Source: Gottfriedia solisilvae (GTDB lineage: Bacteria > Bacillota > Bacilli > Bacillales > Bacillaceae_G). Taken from it: a DNA stretch of 64,000 bases. Both the position numbers and the translations under genes were made by a program. Under the pieces are notes generated by a model. That model had not been told where the DNA came from and did no database searches. It saw only the letters and a program-made list of their open reading frames with translations. The stretch lies in assembly GCF_002128405.1 (NCBI RefSeq), contig NZ_NETJ01000005.1:186001-250000 (forward strand), in the 5' to 3' direction. Below are positions 8,569 to 18,551 of this stretch, in pieces (position 1 is the first letter of the stretch; each line of letters starts with the position of its first letter).

Positions 8569-10398
8569 ATGGGGATATTAAAAAAGTTAGTGATCGTGTT
8601 CTTAATTAGTTATTTTACAATTATCTCATTAACAGGCTCTTTGCCATTAAAAGCTAATGAAATATCGAAAAATACTACTGAACCAATAAAGTACATAGAA
8701 AGAATAAAACCATCAAAATCAGTTGTTACATATGCAAATCAAATATTAGAGAATAAAATCTACTTAGGGAATCAATTTCCTGTATATCAATTACAAAAAG
8801 ATTTAACGTGGAAGGAAAACCCATATAATAATCGAACATGGCAACTATTTTTCCACAGTCTTGAGCATGTTGGATATTTATTGAGTGCCTATGAGTATAC
8901 AAATGATGTTAAGTATTTAAAGAAATCAGAATCAATTATTAGTAGTTGGAAGAAATACAATGGAAATTCAAAAAAGGCTGCTAGTCCTTGGGCATGGTAT
9001 ACAAATAGCACTCCGATTAGAACAGTTTACTTAATTCAATTTGAAAAGCTATATCAAAACTCTTCTATATATAATAAGAAATTTTATAATGAAGTTTTGT
9101 CTCTAATTGAACAACATGGTAACTATTTAGCTGATCAAAAAAATTATGTTTGGGAGTCAAATCACGGGATTTTCCAGGATCAGGCATTATTAGAAATTGC
9201 GAAACTTTTCCCTGAATTATCGAAAAGTAAAGTTTGGTACGATACTGCATCGAACAGACTGATTAGACATATCGAGAAACTGATTACAAAAGAAGGGGTA
9301 ACAAACGAGCATAGTATCAGTTATCAAATAGTGGTACTGGATTTATTGAAACAAATTTCGCCTCTTTTGGATGATTTAGAGTATACAAAGATTTTTGTTG
9401 AAGATAAGATTGGCATGTTAGAGGATTCGCTTGCAACACTACTGCAGCCAAATGGAACGATTCCACTTTATGGTGATTCAAAAAATAGTTATGTTGTTAA
9501 TAATAATATAAATGATATAAGAGGCTATAAATTAAAATTCTTAGCATCAAATGGTACAATTGGAACAAATCCATATACAGATATATTGTATAAAGAGAGC
9601 GGAATCAGTGTTTTCAGAAATGAATCAAATCATTTTCAATCTTATTTATTTTTTGTTTCTGCTTTTCATTCAACAGTACATAAACACGCAGATGACCTTT
9701 CTTTCATTTTTATGAAAGGTAAAACAGAATTTTTTGTTGATTCAGGCTTATACAACTATGAATTAAATGATTCAATGCGAAAATATATGACGAGTACATA
9801 TGCCCATAATACAATTACTGTTGATAATAAATCATATGAAATAAAGAAAGAGAACATAGATCAAGCTGTTATTCAAAACGGAGATATAGAAAGCGACTAT
9901 TCATACGTTGTAGGTAAACATGAATTGTATCCTGGAGTTACAATTAACAGAGTGATGTTATATGTGAAAAATACAGATTCTATTTTAATTTTTGACAAAA
10001 TGAATTCAAAAAAGATACATACATATACAAAAGTATTTAATGTTGGAGAAAATGTGAATTTCAGTCAGAAGGCTCAAAATCAATTTCTACTTTCAAGTAA
10101 AATTGAAAGTAATCAGATTGAACTCATCAATTTAGACAATAAATCTACATATCAGTCATATATTGGATCTAAGAATCCACTGGCTGGTTATAAATCAAAC
10201 GTGTTTAATAAAGCTATTTCAATTCAACAAATACGTTTTTCTACAAAAGATAAAGTTGCTAATTTTAGAACGATTTTGAATGCGGAAAATGGTAAAGGAA
10301 TTAGTAATTTTTATGTTACGGGAGATAATAAAATTTTAAATTTTGATTTACGTTTTAAAGACGGCACAAATCAAATAATTAATGTAAATTTATACTAA
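8569..10398 (+). CDS. Secreted heparinase II/III-type polysaccharide lyase
   Basis: 609 residues with an N-terminal signal segment (hydrophobic residues ~7-26). An alpha/alpha-barrel alginate-lyase-like domain follows; 'ESNHGIFQDQ' near residue 200 carries the typical Asn-His pair. The C-terminal heparinase II/III beta domain has 'HKHADDLSFIF' near 373 and 'YAHNTITVDN' near 412. Such enzymes cleave uronic-acid polysaccharides by beta-elimination. It leads the glycopolymer locus, so trimming, turnover or release of the locus polymer is a reasonable inference. Its own terminator makes it a separate unit. Confidence 0.82.
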   Translation: MGILKKLVIVFLISYFTIISLTGSLPLKANEISKNTTEPIKYIERIKPSKSVVTYANQILENKIYLGNQFPVYQLQKDLTWKENPYNNRTWQLFFHSLEHVGYLLSAYEYTNDVKYLKKSESIISSWKKYNGNSKKAASPWAWYTNSTPIRTVYLIQFEKLYQNSSIYNKKFYNEVLSLIEQHGNYLADQKNYVWESNHGIFQDQALLEIAKLFPELSKSKVWYDTASNRLIRHIEKLITKEGVTNEHSISYQIVVLDLLKQISPLLDDLEYTKIFVEDKIGMLEDSLATLLQPNGTIPLYGDSKNSYVVNNNINDIRGYKLKFLASNGTIGTNPYTDILYKESGISVFRNESNHFQSYLFFVSAFHSTVHKHADDLSFIFMKGKTEFFVDSGLYNYELNDSMRKYMTSTYAHNTITVDNKSYEIKKENIDQAVIQNGDIESDYSYVVGKHELYPGVTINRVMLYVKNTDSILIFDKMNSKKIHTYTKVFNVGENVNFSQKAQNQFLLSSKIESNQIELINLDNKSTYQSYIGSKNPLAGYKSNVFNKAISIQQIRFSTKDKVANFRTILNAENGKGISNFYVTGDNKILNFDLRFKDGTNQIINVNLY

Positions 10399-10403
10399 AT
10401 AAT

Positions 10404-10431
10404 AAACTCACCATTATGGTGAGTTTTTTTA
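10404..10431 (+). terminator. Terminator of lyase gene
   Basis: AAACTCACC ATTAT GGTGAGTTT with a following T-run. Confidence 0.9.
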
Positions 10432-10603
10432 TTTGTTCAAGTAGGTAAAATTTCATATTCATTTTTTGGTTAAATTATCATGTTCGTTTTTATAAATATT
10501 ATCTCGATATAGGTAAAATGATATGTTATTATTTATTAAGGCTTTATTAGAAATTGAATAAAATCATTTAATATATATATATCTAAGAATAAGGAGTGAC
10601 ACA

Positions 10604-11083
10604 ATGGGAGAAGTTAGCAGCATGAGTAACACAGATAATATCACTCTTTCTATTAATAAAAATCATTTAAAAGAAGTAGTTGTCAGTAATTTAAGTAGTG
10701 AAATGTTAACAGAAAAGTTAAAACAAAATAATTTACCTGTTGAAGAAGATTTGCTAAAGCAAATCAATTTTAAAGAAACAGAAATAAAATTATTAGAAAA
10801 TAAAATCGTAGATTTGCAAAACACTATACTAATACTAGAAAACGACCTTGAATTAAATATATTGCAAAATATAGAAACCATTATTAAACAAGAAGAGTTT
10901 TTATTAGAAGTTAATCAAGTCATTTCCAATTTAGAAATGAAAAATGAAAACTATCAAGCTAGTATTATAAAACAAACAAAAGAATTAAAAAAAATAAATG
11001 AAAAATACAATAAATTAAAGAAATCTAAACTCGGAAATATTGTCATTAAATATTGGGACATGCGTAGAAAAATTAAAAAGTAG
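10604..11083 (+). CDS. Coiled-coil protein of the glycopolymer locus
   Basis: 159 residues starting behind AAGGAGTGACACA. From about residue 35 to 150 it is a long heptad-rich, Lys/Glu/Leu/Ile coiled coil with no signal peptide or membrane segment. It ends in a basic tail 'WDMRRKIKK'. It is the first gene of the 10.6-15.2 kb operon, and the next start lies within 10 bp of its stop. A scaffold or chain-length role beside the following transferases is possible but unproven. No specific family was recognised. Confidence 0.7.
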   Translation: MGEVSSMSNTDNITLSINKNHLKEVVVSNLSSEMLTEKLKQNNLPVEEDLLKQINFKETEIKLLENKIVDLQNTILILENDLELNILQNIETIIKQEEFLLEVNQVISNLEMKNENYQASIIKQTKELKKINEKYNKLKKSKLGNIVIKYWDMRRKIKK

Positions 11084-11092
11084 GTGAATAGA

Positions 11093-13198
11093 TTGAATGA
11101 ACTTATTGATAGACATTTAAACAGTCTTGGTGAACTGAAGAAAAATTCGAAGATTTTATTAAATAACTTGAATTCAGATTATAAAGGGATTAGTTTTAAC
11201 TTTTTTGAACAATTTGTATTTGATAAAACTGATTTTTCAAATGAAAAAAACATAACTGTTGATAAAACTGATACAGGAGTTCAGTTTACATCTACTTTAA
11301 AAAACGACGAGTTTAAATATATGTTCCTAAAAAATACTGATAAGATTGATAGAATGTTAGATTTTTTAGTATCAAATAATGTTAAGAATAGACATATTAA
11401 AACAATTGGAATCGTTGAAGGTAAATGTAATGTAGAAATCAATGTCATTGCTATCTATAAAGATGGTGTTAGATATGTTTCGAAAGCTAGATTTGATAAA
11501 ACAATCAATATGAAAAATATTGTCTTAGATAATATTGACCATATTAAGTTAGCCGTTAGAATTAGTGGAAAAGGTAAATTTAATCTGCAAAGTATTACGT
11601 TCTTAGCAGAGAAGCCTAGTCTGAAACATAAATCGAATCTAAGCAAAAAGAAGAAAAAAATTAAAGATTTAAATGTAGCATTCATTGCTGACGAATTTAC
11701 GACAAGATGTTTTGAACCTGAATTTAATATTATGAAAATTAAACCTGAGAACTGGTATGAAGAGCTAAAAAGTAATCAACCTGATCTCTTTTTTTGTGAG
11801 TCTGCATGGTTAGGTAATAATGGAAGTTGGACTAATAAAGTTGGGACTGGCGGTCCGAGAGATAATTCAGAATTACTGAATTTGGTTTATTGGTGCAAAG
11901 AAAATAATATTCCTACAATCTTTTGGAATAAAGAGGACCCATTCCATTTTAGTGCTTTTATCAATACAGCTTTACATTTTGATTATGTATTTACGACAGA
12001 TCAAAACTCAGTAGAATTATATAAGCAAGAAGGGTTAATGAATGTATATTCCTTCCCATTTGCAGCACAACCAAAATACCACAATCCAATCGAATCATTT
12101 GAAAGAATTGAAAAAGTAGTTTTTGCTGGGGCATATTATGGTGATAAATTCCCAGAACGAACAAAAGCTATGGATAATATGATTAGCATTTCTGGTAAAT
12201 ATGGGATCGATATTTATGATCGAAACTATAATAACCCGAGTTCTCCTAACCAATTCCCATTAGAATTTAAAAAGCATATTGTTGGAACACTTAAAGGTGA
12301 TGAAATAGATTTAGCGTATAAAGGCTATAAAATTGCTTTAAATGTGAATAGTATTATTGATTCACCTACAATGTTTGCAAGAAGGGTGTTTGAATTACTA
12401 GCTAGCAATACACCTGTTGTTAGTTCGGAATCACTTGGAATAAATAATATGTTTGGCGATTTAGTTGTTGCTTCTTCAAATTATCATGAATTAAAAGATA
12501 TCATAAGTCGTTATTTTGAAGATGAGCAATTCTTTAATCAAAATCGTCTAGTATCACTTCGCCATGTACTAGAAAATCACACTTATAAAAATCGTATTCA
12601 AACTATGTTAGATGATATCGGTTTTGCATATACTAAGAGCGATGATTCCGTAGCGATGATTGGTATTGTTAGAAGTAAAGAGGATTATCAGAATCTGATG
12701 AAAATCTTTAATAAACAATCTTTAGAAAATAAAAAGTTAGTCATACTATTAGATATATTTGATGGTTATTTAGAGATTTTTAATAAAAATAATAATGGAC
12801 AAGTTAAATCATTCTTAATTGATTACATCCATCATTATTCAAACATTGGTCAAATAATTGATACGTCACATGTTGCTCCTGTTCAATACGGTCATCATTA
12901 TGGTGAAAATTATTTAAAAGATTTGTATTTAACGACCACTTATATTGATGATGCTATTATTGTGAAAGATCAGGGACAACCATATACTTTTGTAACAAAT
13001 GGTTTATTTAATTCATCATTGATTAACAAAACATCATTAAAGTTAATAAATCCTAAAATGTTTATTAACTCTTTAGAAAACGATAGTGATTTTAAACACT
13101 GGTTTAAATATGGCGTGAGATTTTTTAATATTGATCAATTTAACTTTGCAGAGAAACGTAATGTTTCAAAAAAAACTTTGGACGAGATAAATATATAG
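11093..13198 (+). CDS. CgeB-like glycosyltransferase
   Basis: About 701 residues. TTG at 11093 is preferred because AGGTG sits 6 nt upstream; the in-frame GTG at 11084 overlaps that RBS. Residues ~200-500 form a CgeB/DUF3880-like GT-B glycosyltransferase: 'FFCESAWLGNNGSW', 'IFWNKEDPFHF', 'VFAGAYYGDKFPER' and the donor-site region 'SPTMFARRVFELLA'. The N-terminal ~190 residues look like an accessory beta-rich region. The C-terminal ~190 residues resemble the middle region of the two large paralogues at 24679 and 27452. The acceptor is unknown; a role in assembling the locus polymer is inferred. Confidence 0.75.
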   Translation: MNELIDRHLNSLGELKKNSKILLNNLNSDYKGISFNFFEQFVFDKTDFSNEKNITVDKTDTGVQFTSTLKNDEFKYMFLKNTDKIDRMLDFLVSNNVKNRHIKTIGIVEGKCNVEINVIAIYKDGVRYVSKARFDKTINMKNIVLDNIDHIKLAVRISGKGKFNLQSITFLAEKPSLKHKSNLSKKKKKIKDLNVAFIADEFTTRCFEPEFNIMKIKPENWYEELKSNQPDLFFCESAWLGNNGSWTNKVGTGGPRDNSELLNLVYWCKENNIPTIFWNKEDPFHFSAFINTALHFDYVFTTDQNSVELYKQEGLMNVYSFPFAAQPKYHNPIESFERIEKVVFAGAYYGDKFPERTKAMDNMISISGKYGIDIYDRNYNNPSSPNQFPLEFKKHIVGTLKGDEIDLAYKGYKIALNVNSIIDSPTMFARRVFELLASNTPVVSSESLGINNMFGDLVVASSNYHELKDIISRYFEDEQFFNQNRLVSLRHVLENHTYKNRIQTMLDDIGFAYTKSDDSVAMIGIVRSKEDYQNLMKIFNKQSLENKKLVILLDIFDGYLEIFNKNNNGQVKSFLIDYIHHYSNIGQIIDTSHVAPVQYGHHYGENYLKDLYLTTTYIDDAIIVKDQGQPYTFVTNGLFNSSLINKTSLKLINPKMFINSLENDSDFKHWFKYGVRFFNIDQFNFAEKRNVSKKTLDEINI

Positions 13199-13210
13199 GA
13201 GTAATTTTGG

Positions 13211-14176
13211 ATGAAAATAGCATTTATTGGGCATGATTTAAAATTTTTAAATGATGCTATAGAATTTTTTGAACACTCACCAAATATATCGGTGAAAATT
13301 GATAAATGGGAAGGCCATGAGATTAAAGACGAGCAAGCCAGCTTGGAAATAGTCGAATGGGCTGATATTCTATTTTGTGAGTGGGGCCTAGGCAATGTTG
13401 TGTGGTATCAAAAACATAAAAAACCACATCAGAAGTTAATTGTAAGAATGCATAGATTTGAAATGAATACAATTTATCCAAGTCAATTTGATTATCATAA
13501 AATAGATAAAATAATTGCTATTTCTCCTTATGTTTATGAAGAGTTTCATCGTGTTGCTAGTATTCCTAGAGAAAAAATGACGGTTGTATATAACGGGGTA
13601 CAAACTGAAAAGTTTGAGAAAGTTAAATCATCAAAAGCTAAATACAATATAGGAATTATCGGGATTGTTCCTAAATTAAAGCGATTAGATAGAGCAATCG
13701 AGATCTTTGAAGAATTATATAGAAGAAATAATAAATATCAATTATATATTAAAGGGAAACACCCAAAAGAATTCGGTTGGGTATGGAATAATCAAGCTGA
13801 ACGAGAGTTTTACGAAGAAGTGTTTCGAAAGATAGAAAACTCTCCATTCAAAAAGAACGTGCATTTTGAAGGATGGGGAGATGTAACAAGTTGGTTAAAA
13901 AAGGTTGGATATGTACTTTCAGTGAGTGATTATGAAAGTTTCCATATGGCTCCAATAGAAGGAATGGCTTCTGGTGCTTTTCCAGTGGTACTAAAACGAG
14001 AAGGCGTAAACGTTGTTTTTCCAAAAGATTATATTTTTGAGACAATTGAAGATGCAATAAATTTTATTTCTGAAAATGACTTCTCAACTAATAACAATTT
14101 AAAAACATTTGTAAAGGAAAATTATTCGTTAACTAATATGTGTAATCAAATAATGGATATTTTCCTTGAAAAATGA
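13211..14176 (+). CDS. GT4-type glycosyltransferase
   Basis: 321 residues, start behind TAGGAGTAATTTTGG. Glycosyltransferase group 1 features: 'VYNGVQTEKF' near residue 135, 'IGIIGIVPKLKRLDRAIEIF' near 150-169, and the donor-binding 'SDYESFHMAPIEGMASG' near 239-255 with the EX7E-like pattern. The N-terminal Rossmann half is short. It transfers a nucleotide-activated sugar to the growing polymer in the cytosol. It is the third gene in the 10.6-15.2 kb operon, 12 bp after the CgeB-like gene. Confidence 0.85.
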   Translation: MKIAFIGHDLKFLNDAIEFFEHSPNISVKIDKWEGHEIKDEQASLEIVEWADILFCEWGLGNVVWYQKHKKPHQKLIVRMHRFEMNTIYPSQFDYHKIDKIIAISPYVYEEFHRVASIPREKMTVVYNGVQTEKFEKVKSSKAKYNIGIIGIVPKLKRLDRAIEIFEELYRRNNKYQLYIKGKHPKEFGWVWNNQAEREFYEEVFRKIENSPFKKNVHFEGWGDVTSWLKKVGYVLSVSDYESFHMAPIEGMASGAFPVVLKREGVNVVFPKDYIFETIEDAINFISENDFSTNNNLKTFVKENYSLTNMCNQIMDIFLEK

Positions 14177-14192
14177 AAAGTAGGCGAACTAT

Positions 14193-15221
14193 TTGAAAAA
14201 GAACGTAATTATTTTAGGTAGTTGTATTACAAGAGACGCATTTAATTTTAGTAATGATCAGTACGTTATTCCACATTACTTTGCTAGAACTTCATTAATC
14301 AGTTTGATGTCTAAATCATTGCTAATAGATCAATCTAAAATCAATTTAACATCTGCTTTTCAGAAAAAATGCATTGTACAAGATATAGAAAAAAGTTTCT
14401 TCCAAATAATAAGTGAAAGTAAATTTGATTTTATACTGATTGATTTCATAGATGAACGATTTAATTTACTAAAATTAAATGATAGTCTCATTACAAAATC
14501 AAATGAATTAGTTGCGTCAGGACTGATTGATGAATATGATTTTACCGAAATTGTACGAAACGAAGACTTACTAAGTACTTGGGAAAAAAGTGCTAAGGCA
14601 TTTTTCAACACTTTATTAAAATATATTCCAGCACACAAAATCATTATTCACAAAGGTGCATGGAAAACAAAGTATATAAATGAAGATGGAACGATAAGTG
14701 AATTTTCGAATCAGTTACAACAGATTGAAAAACAAAATAAATATTTATATTATTACTACCAATTTATTGAAGAGAACTTTACTGAAATGAAAGTATTAGA
14801 TATGACAAATGAAGAATTGTATTGTTCCGTAGACCATAGATGGGGGCTTAGTCCTTATCATTTTGAAGATAAATACTATGAACTCTTCTTACAAAAATTA
14901 GATCAAATCGTTAAGGAAATGGATTCTAAAAACTTAGCTGACATTTTTGATGTGATTCAGAAAAAAAGTGTTGTTCTTTATGAAAATGATTTGTTTGTTC
15001 ATAAACTAAACAATGTAGATGTAAATATAAACTTTGAAGATTTATCTATCGCTTATTATGTAAAGTTTAATAATGAAGTCTTATATCAGCAATGGTATGG
15101 GGAAAATAGAATATTGAATTATCACCCAACGCAAAAGGGTGAATACGAGATTGTGATATTTTTAAGAGATCCGATACATTTGGAAAACGTTAAATACTTT
15201 CAATATAAAATTAAGATTTAA
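14193..15221 (+). CDS. DUF6270-like protein of the polysaccharide locus
   Basis: 342 residues with a TTG start after GTAGGCGAACTAT. The N-terminus 'IILGSCITRDAFNF' is the DUF6270 signature, and 'VDHRWGLSPYHFEDKYY' lies near 213-229. The Ser plus the late Asp-His pair suggest an SGNH-like hydrolase or acyltransferase fold, but this is not established. DUF6270 proteins recur in capsule and teichoic-acid loci. The C-terminal ~90 residues are a separate beta-rich piece. It is the last gene of its operon. Confidence 0.7.
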   Translation: MKKNVIILGSCITRDAFNFSNDQYVIPHYFARTSLISLMSKSLLIDQSKINLTSAFQKKCIVQDIEKSFFQIISESKFDFILIDFIDERFNLLKLNDSLITKSNELVASGLIDEYDFTEIVRNEDLLSTWEKSAKAFFNTLLKYIPAHKIIIHKGAWKTKYINEDGTISEFSNQLQQIEKQNKYLYYYYQFIEENFTEMKVLDMTNEELYCSVDHRWGLSPYHFEDKYYELFLQKLDQIVKEMDSKNLADIFDVIQKKSVVLYENDLFVHKLNNVDVNINFEDLSIAYYVKFNNEVLYQQWYGENRILNYHPTQKGEYEIVIFLRDPIHLENVKYFQYKIKI

Positions 15222-15225
15222 TTAC

Positions 15226-15260
15226 AATACGGTCGTACTATTGTGTATGACCGTATTTTA
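15226..15260 (+). terminator. Terminator of the 10.6-15.2 kb operon
   Basis: TACGGTC and GACCGTA pair, extended by flanking A-T pairs; followed by TTTTATT. Confidence 0.75.
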
Positions 15261-15394
15261 TTGAGTAGTTTTATTTTGTCTGATAACTTTAAATTTTGTA
15301 GATAAAAGTATGCAGATTATGACAGATAAAGTAAAATATTGTTAATGACAATAGTTCAAAATATTAAAATTATTTTAATTTAAGGAGAATCATC

Positions 15395-16354
15395 TTGTCT
15401 AGAAAAGAAAAACATTCGAAAAAAAAGATGTCGACAATTAAAAAGGTGTTATTAAGTCTTTTACTGATTTTAGTTGTTATTACTGCAGGAGTAGGTATAT
15501 ATGCTTACTCAATTTACAATAATGTTAACAATACATCAAAGAAAATTCACAAAGATATAAAGAAGACGGATAAGCGTAAAGAGGTAGTTAGTGTTCAAAA
15601 AAAGCAACCTTTTTCAATACTATTAATGGGTGTAGACCATCGTAAAGGTGATAAAGGTCGTTCTGATTCTATGATCTTATTGACAGTTAACCCAGAAAAG
15701 AAAACAACTAAGATGGTAAGTATTCCACGTGACACTCGAACTGAAATCGTTGGTAAAGGGAAACAAGATAAATTAAACCATGCTTATGCATTTGGTGGAG
15801 TACAAATGACGGTAGATTCAGTCGAAAATTTCTTAAATGTACCGATTGATTACTATTTAGAAGTTAATATGGAAGGGTTTAGAGACATCGTAGACGCAGT
15901 AGATGGCGTTGATGTTGTAAATGATTTAGATTTTACGTACGAAAATACTCACTTTAAAAAGGGTGCAATTCACTTAAATGGGAAAGAAGCATTGAGCTTC
16001 GCACGAATGAGAAAAATGGACCCTCGTGGTGATTTTGGACGTCAATTAAGACAACGACTTGTAATTGAAGCAGTTATTAAAAAAGGTGCAAGTGTATCAT
16101 CTTTAGGGAATTACCAAGACATCTTAAAAGCGATTGAAGAGAATGTCGTTACAAATTTAACGTTTAATGAAATGGTTTCAATACAACAAGATTATCGTGA
16201 GGCCGCAAGTAATATTGATAAAATTCAAATTACTGGTAAGGGTACTAAGATTGATGGTATTTATTATTTACAAGTGCCAGATGAAGAACGTAACTATGTA
16301 ATAGCGGAACTTAGAAATCATTTAGACTTATCTGTTGGTAATAATGAGGAATAA
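15395..16354 (+). CDS. LytR-CpsA-Psr (LCP) family wall-polymer ligase
   Basis: 319 residues, TTG start behind TAAGGAGAATCATC. It has a basic N-terminus, one signal-anchor helix (about residues 18-40) and an extracellular LCP domain: 'FSILLMGVDHRKGDKGRSDS' near 70-89, 'VSIPRDTRTEI' near 108 and 'SFARMRKMDPRGDFGRQLRQ' near 201-220, carrying the conserved Arg/Asp residues that bind the lipid pyrophosphate. LCP proteins transfer undecaprenyl-linked polymers to peptidoglycan. The location fits a ligase for the locus glycopolymer. Confidence 0.93.
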   Translation: MSRKEKHSKKKMSTIKKVLLSLLLILVVITAGVGIYAYSIYNNVNNTSKKIHKDIKKTDKRKEVVSVQKKQPFSILLMGVDHRKGDKGRSDSMILLTVNPEKKTTKMVSIPRDTRTEIVGKGKQDKLNHAYAFGGVQMTVDSVENFLNVPIDYYLEVNMEGFRDIVDAVDGVDVVNDLDFTYENTHFKKGAIHLNGKEALSFARMRKMDPRGDFGRQLRQRLVIEAVIKKGASVSSLGNYQDILKAIEENVVTNLTFNEMVSIQQDYREAASNIDKIQITGKGTKIDGIYYLQVPDEERNYVIAELRNHLDLSVGNNEE

Positions 16355-16458
16355 AAATAGACAAAATTTTTTAAAAATGTAATTTTTTAGCAAAGTAAGT
16401 TATGATAGGTAAGTATATACTACATAATACTTACTCTTTGCATAAAAGGAGAATGAAC

Positions 16459-17568
16459 ATGACAGTAAAAGTAATGACAATTTTTGGGACAAGACCAGAG
16501 GCAATTAAAATGGCTCCACTTGTTCTTGAGTTAGCAAAGTATCCTGAACAAATCGAATCAATTGTGACAGTAACTGCTCAGCATCGTCAAATGCTTGATC
16601 AAGTACTAGAAATTTTTGAAATAACACCAGATTATGATTTAAACATCATGAAGGACCGTCAAACTTTAATTGACGTAACAACTCGTGGATTAGAAGGATT
16701 AAATAAAATCATGCAAGAAGTGAAGCCGGATATCGTTTTAGTACATGGTGATACGACTACAACTTTTATTGCTAGTCTTGCTGCGTTTTATAATCAAATC
16801 GCGATTGGTCATGTGGAAGCTGGTTTACGTACTTGGGATAAATACTCACCGTACCCAGAGGAAATGAATCGTCAATTAACAGGCGTTATGGCAGATTTAC
16901 ACTTTGCTCCGACAACTAAATCTGCACAAAACTTAATTGCAGAAAATAAAAAAGAAGAAACAATATATATTACTGGTAACACGGCAATTGATGCATTAAA
17001 AACTACAGTAAAAGATGAGTATTCACATCCAGTACTTGATACGGTTGGAAACGATCGTTTAGTATTAATGACGGCTCATCGTCGTGAGAACCTTGGAGAG
17101 CCAATGCGCAATATGTTTAAGGCAATTAAACGCCTTGTTGAAAAACATAATGACATTCAAGTTGTTTATCCAGTTCACATGAATCCAGTTGTTCGTGAAA
17201 TTGCAAATGAAATCTTAGGTGAAGATCAACGCATTCACTTAATTGAGCCATTAGATGTAATTGATTTCCACAACTTTGCTTCTAGATCTCATTTAATATT
17301 AACTGATTCAGGTGGGGTTCAAGAAGAAGCACCTTCATTAGGCGTACCTGTTTTAGTATTACGTGATACGACAGAACGTCCAGAAGGCATCGAAGCTGGT
17401 ACATTAAAACTTGCAGGAACAGATGAAGAGGTTATTTTCTCTTTAGCTGACGAACTTCTTTCAGATAGTGAAGCACATGCAAAAATGTCAAAAGCATCTA
17501 ACCCATATGGAGACGGTGAGGCATCTCGTCGCATCGTAGAAGCAATCTTAAAAAACTTCAGTAAGTAA
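16459..17568 (+). CDS. mnaA: UDP-N-acetylglucosamine 2-epimerase (non-hydrolysing)
   Basis: 369 residues from the ATG at 16459, chosen because AAAGGAG lies 7 nt upstream; the frame extends upstream without RBS support. It shows 'IFGTRPEAIKMAPL', 'VHGDTTTTF', 'VEAGLRTWDKYSPYPEEMNR', 'TAHRRENLGEPM' and 'TDSGGVQEEAPSLG', all typical of WecB/MnaA. It converts UDP-GlcNAc to UDP-ManNAc. With the dehydrogenase at 21557 it supplies UDP-ManNAcA. It may also feed the teichoic-acid linkage unit. Confidence 0.95.
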   Translation: MTVKVMTIFGTRPEAIKMAPLVLELAKYPEQIESIVTVTAQHRQMLDQVLEIFEITPDYDLNIMKDRQTLIDVTTRGLEGLNKIMQEVKPDIVLVHGDTTTTFIASLAAFYNQIAIGHVEAGLRTWDKYSPYPEEMNRQLTGVMADLHFAPTTKSAQNLIAENKKEETIYITGNTAIDALKTTVKDEYSHPVLDTVGNDRLVLMTAHRRENLGEPMRNMFKAIKRLVEKHNDIQVVYPVHMNPVVREIANEILGEDQRIHLIEPLDVIDFHNFASRSHLILTDSGGVQEEAPSLGVPVLVLRDTTERPEGIEAGTLKLAGTDEEVIFSLADELLSDSEAHAKMSKASNPYGDGEASRRIVEAILKNFSK

Positions 17569-17581
17569 CACGTGTAGCTGT

Positions 17582-17620
17582 AAAAAAACAGGACATTGAG
17601 TAGACAATGTCCTGTTTTTT
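17582..17620. terminator. Bidirectional terminator
   Basis: AAAAAACAGGACATTG and CAATGTCCTGTTTTTT form a 16-bp stem with loop AGTAGA, shared by the convergent epimerase genes. Confidence 0.93.
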
Positions 17621-18551
17621 ATTTTTTTCTACTATTATAATGGTTGATCGTTGCTTTTAATCCTTCATGCAATGTGTATTTTGGTTTCCATGACAAAAGT
17701 GATTCAGCTTTTTGACAAGTTAAATAACTATATTTGATGTCACCAGGTCGTTCTTCTTCATATTCAATTTCAATTTTACGTTCAATAACATCCTCAGCGA
17801 CTCTTATTAAATCATGTAGGGTTGTCGGTATATTTGTACTAATATTGCATGTATCGTTAATTGGATGCTCGCTAGCAATCAGATTTGCATTAACGATATC
17901 CTGGACGAATATGAAGTCTCTTGTTTGTTCTCCATCACCATATAAGGTAAAAAGAGAATTGTTTACAATCCGATCGACTAATATACTGATGACGCCACCC
18001 TCACCTTTAGGGTCCTGTCCAATACCGTAAACATTCGCATATCGGAAAATGGAATATGGAATCGCATATAAATCATGAAATATTTTGATATACATTTCTG
18101 GTGATAGTTTAGATGAGCCATAAAATGAAATTGGATTGGTTGAATGTTTTTCGTCCACTCCTAGATACGATGGATTCCCATAAGCAGCTGCAGAAGAAGC
18201 GTAAATTAAATTGCAGTTTTTAATTTCTTTTATTTGTCTTAATGACTCAAGGACGTTAATCGTACCAAGGATATTAATACTTGCATCTTCAATTGGATTT
18301 TGAATAGAGAACTGTACGTCAATTTGTGCTGCATGATGATTTATGATATCCGGTTGTTCTTTCAAGATGATTTCTATAAACTGTGGGTTACGAATATCCA
18401 TCTCATAGAACTTTATGTCATTAGGTATATTTTCTAATTTGCCAGTTGTTAAATTATCCACAACTATTACTTCAAATCCATGGGATTTATATGCTTGTAC
18501 TAAGTTAGAACCGATAAAGCCAGCTCCACCAGTAACAACTACTTTTTTCAT
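17619..18551 (-). CDS. NAD-dependent epimerase/dehydratase (UDP-glucose 4-epimerase-like)
   Basis: 310 residues of the extended short-chain dehydrogenase family. It has the Rossmann motif 'GGAGFIGSN' near residue 8, 'HHAAQIDVQFSI' near 75, a catalytic Ser-Ser region 'YASSAAAYGNP' and 'YGSSK' near 148 (Tyr-x-x-x-Lys), and the specificity end 'EERPGDIKYS'. It probably interconverts UDP-Glc/Gal or their N-acetyl forms for the locus polymer. It is encoded opposite to the surrounding glycopolymer genes, behind its own GAGGAG RBS. Confidence 0.88.
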   Translation of the reverse strand: MKKVVVTGGAGFIGSNLVQAYKSHGFEVIVVDNLTTGKLENIPNDIKFYEMDIRNPQFIEIILKEQPDIINHHAAQIDVQFSIQNPIEDASINILGTINVLESLRQIKEIKNCNLIYASSAAAYGNPSYLGVDEKHSTNPISFYGSSKLSPEMYIKIFHDLYAIPYSIFRYANVYGIGQDPKGEGGVISILVDRIVNNSLFTLYGDGEQTRDFIFVQDIVNANLIASEHPINDTCNISTNIPTTLHDLIRVAEDVIERKIEIEYEEERPGDIKYSYLTCQKAESLLSWKPKYTLHEGLKATINHYNSRKK

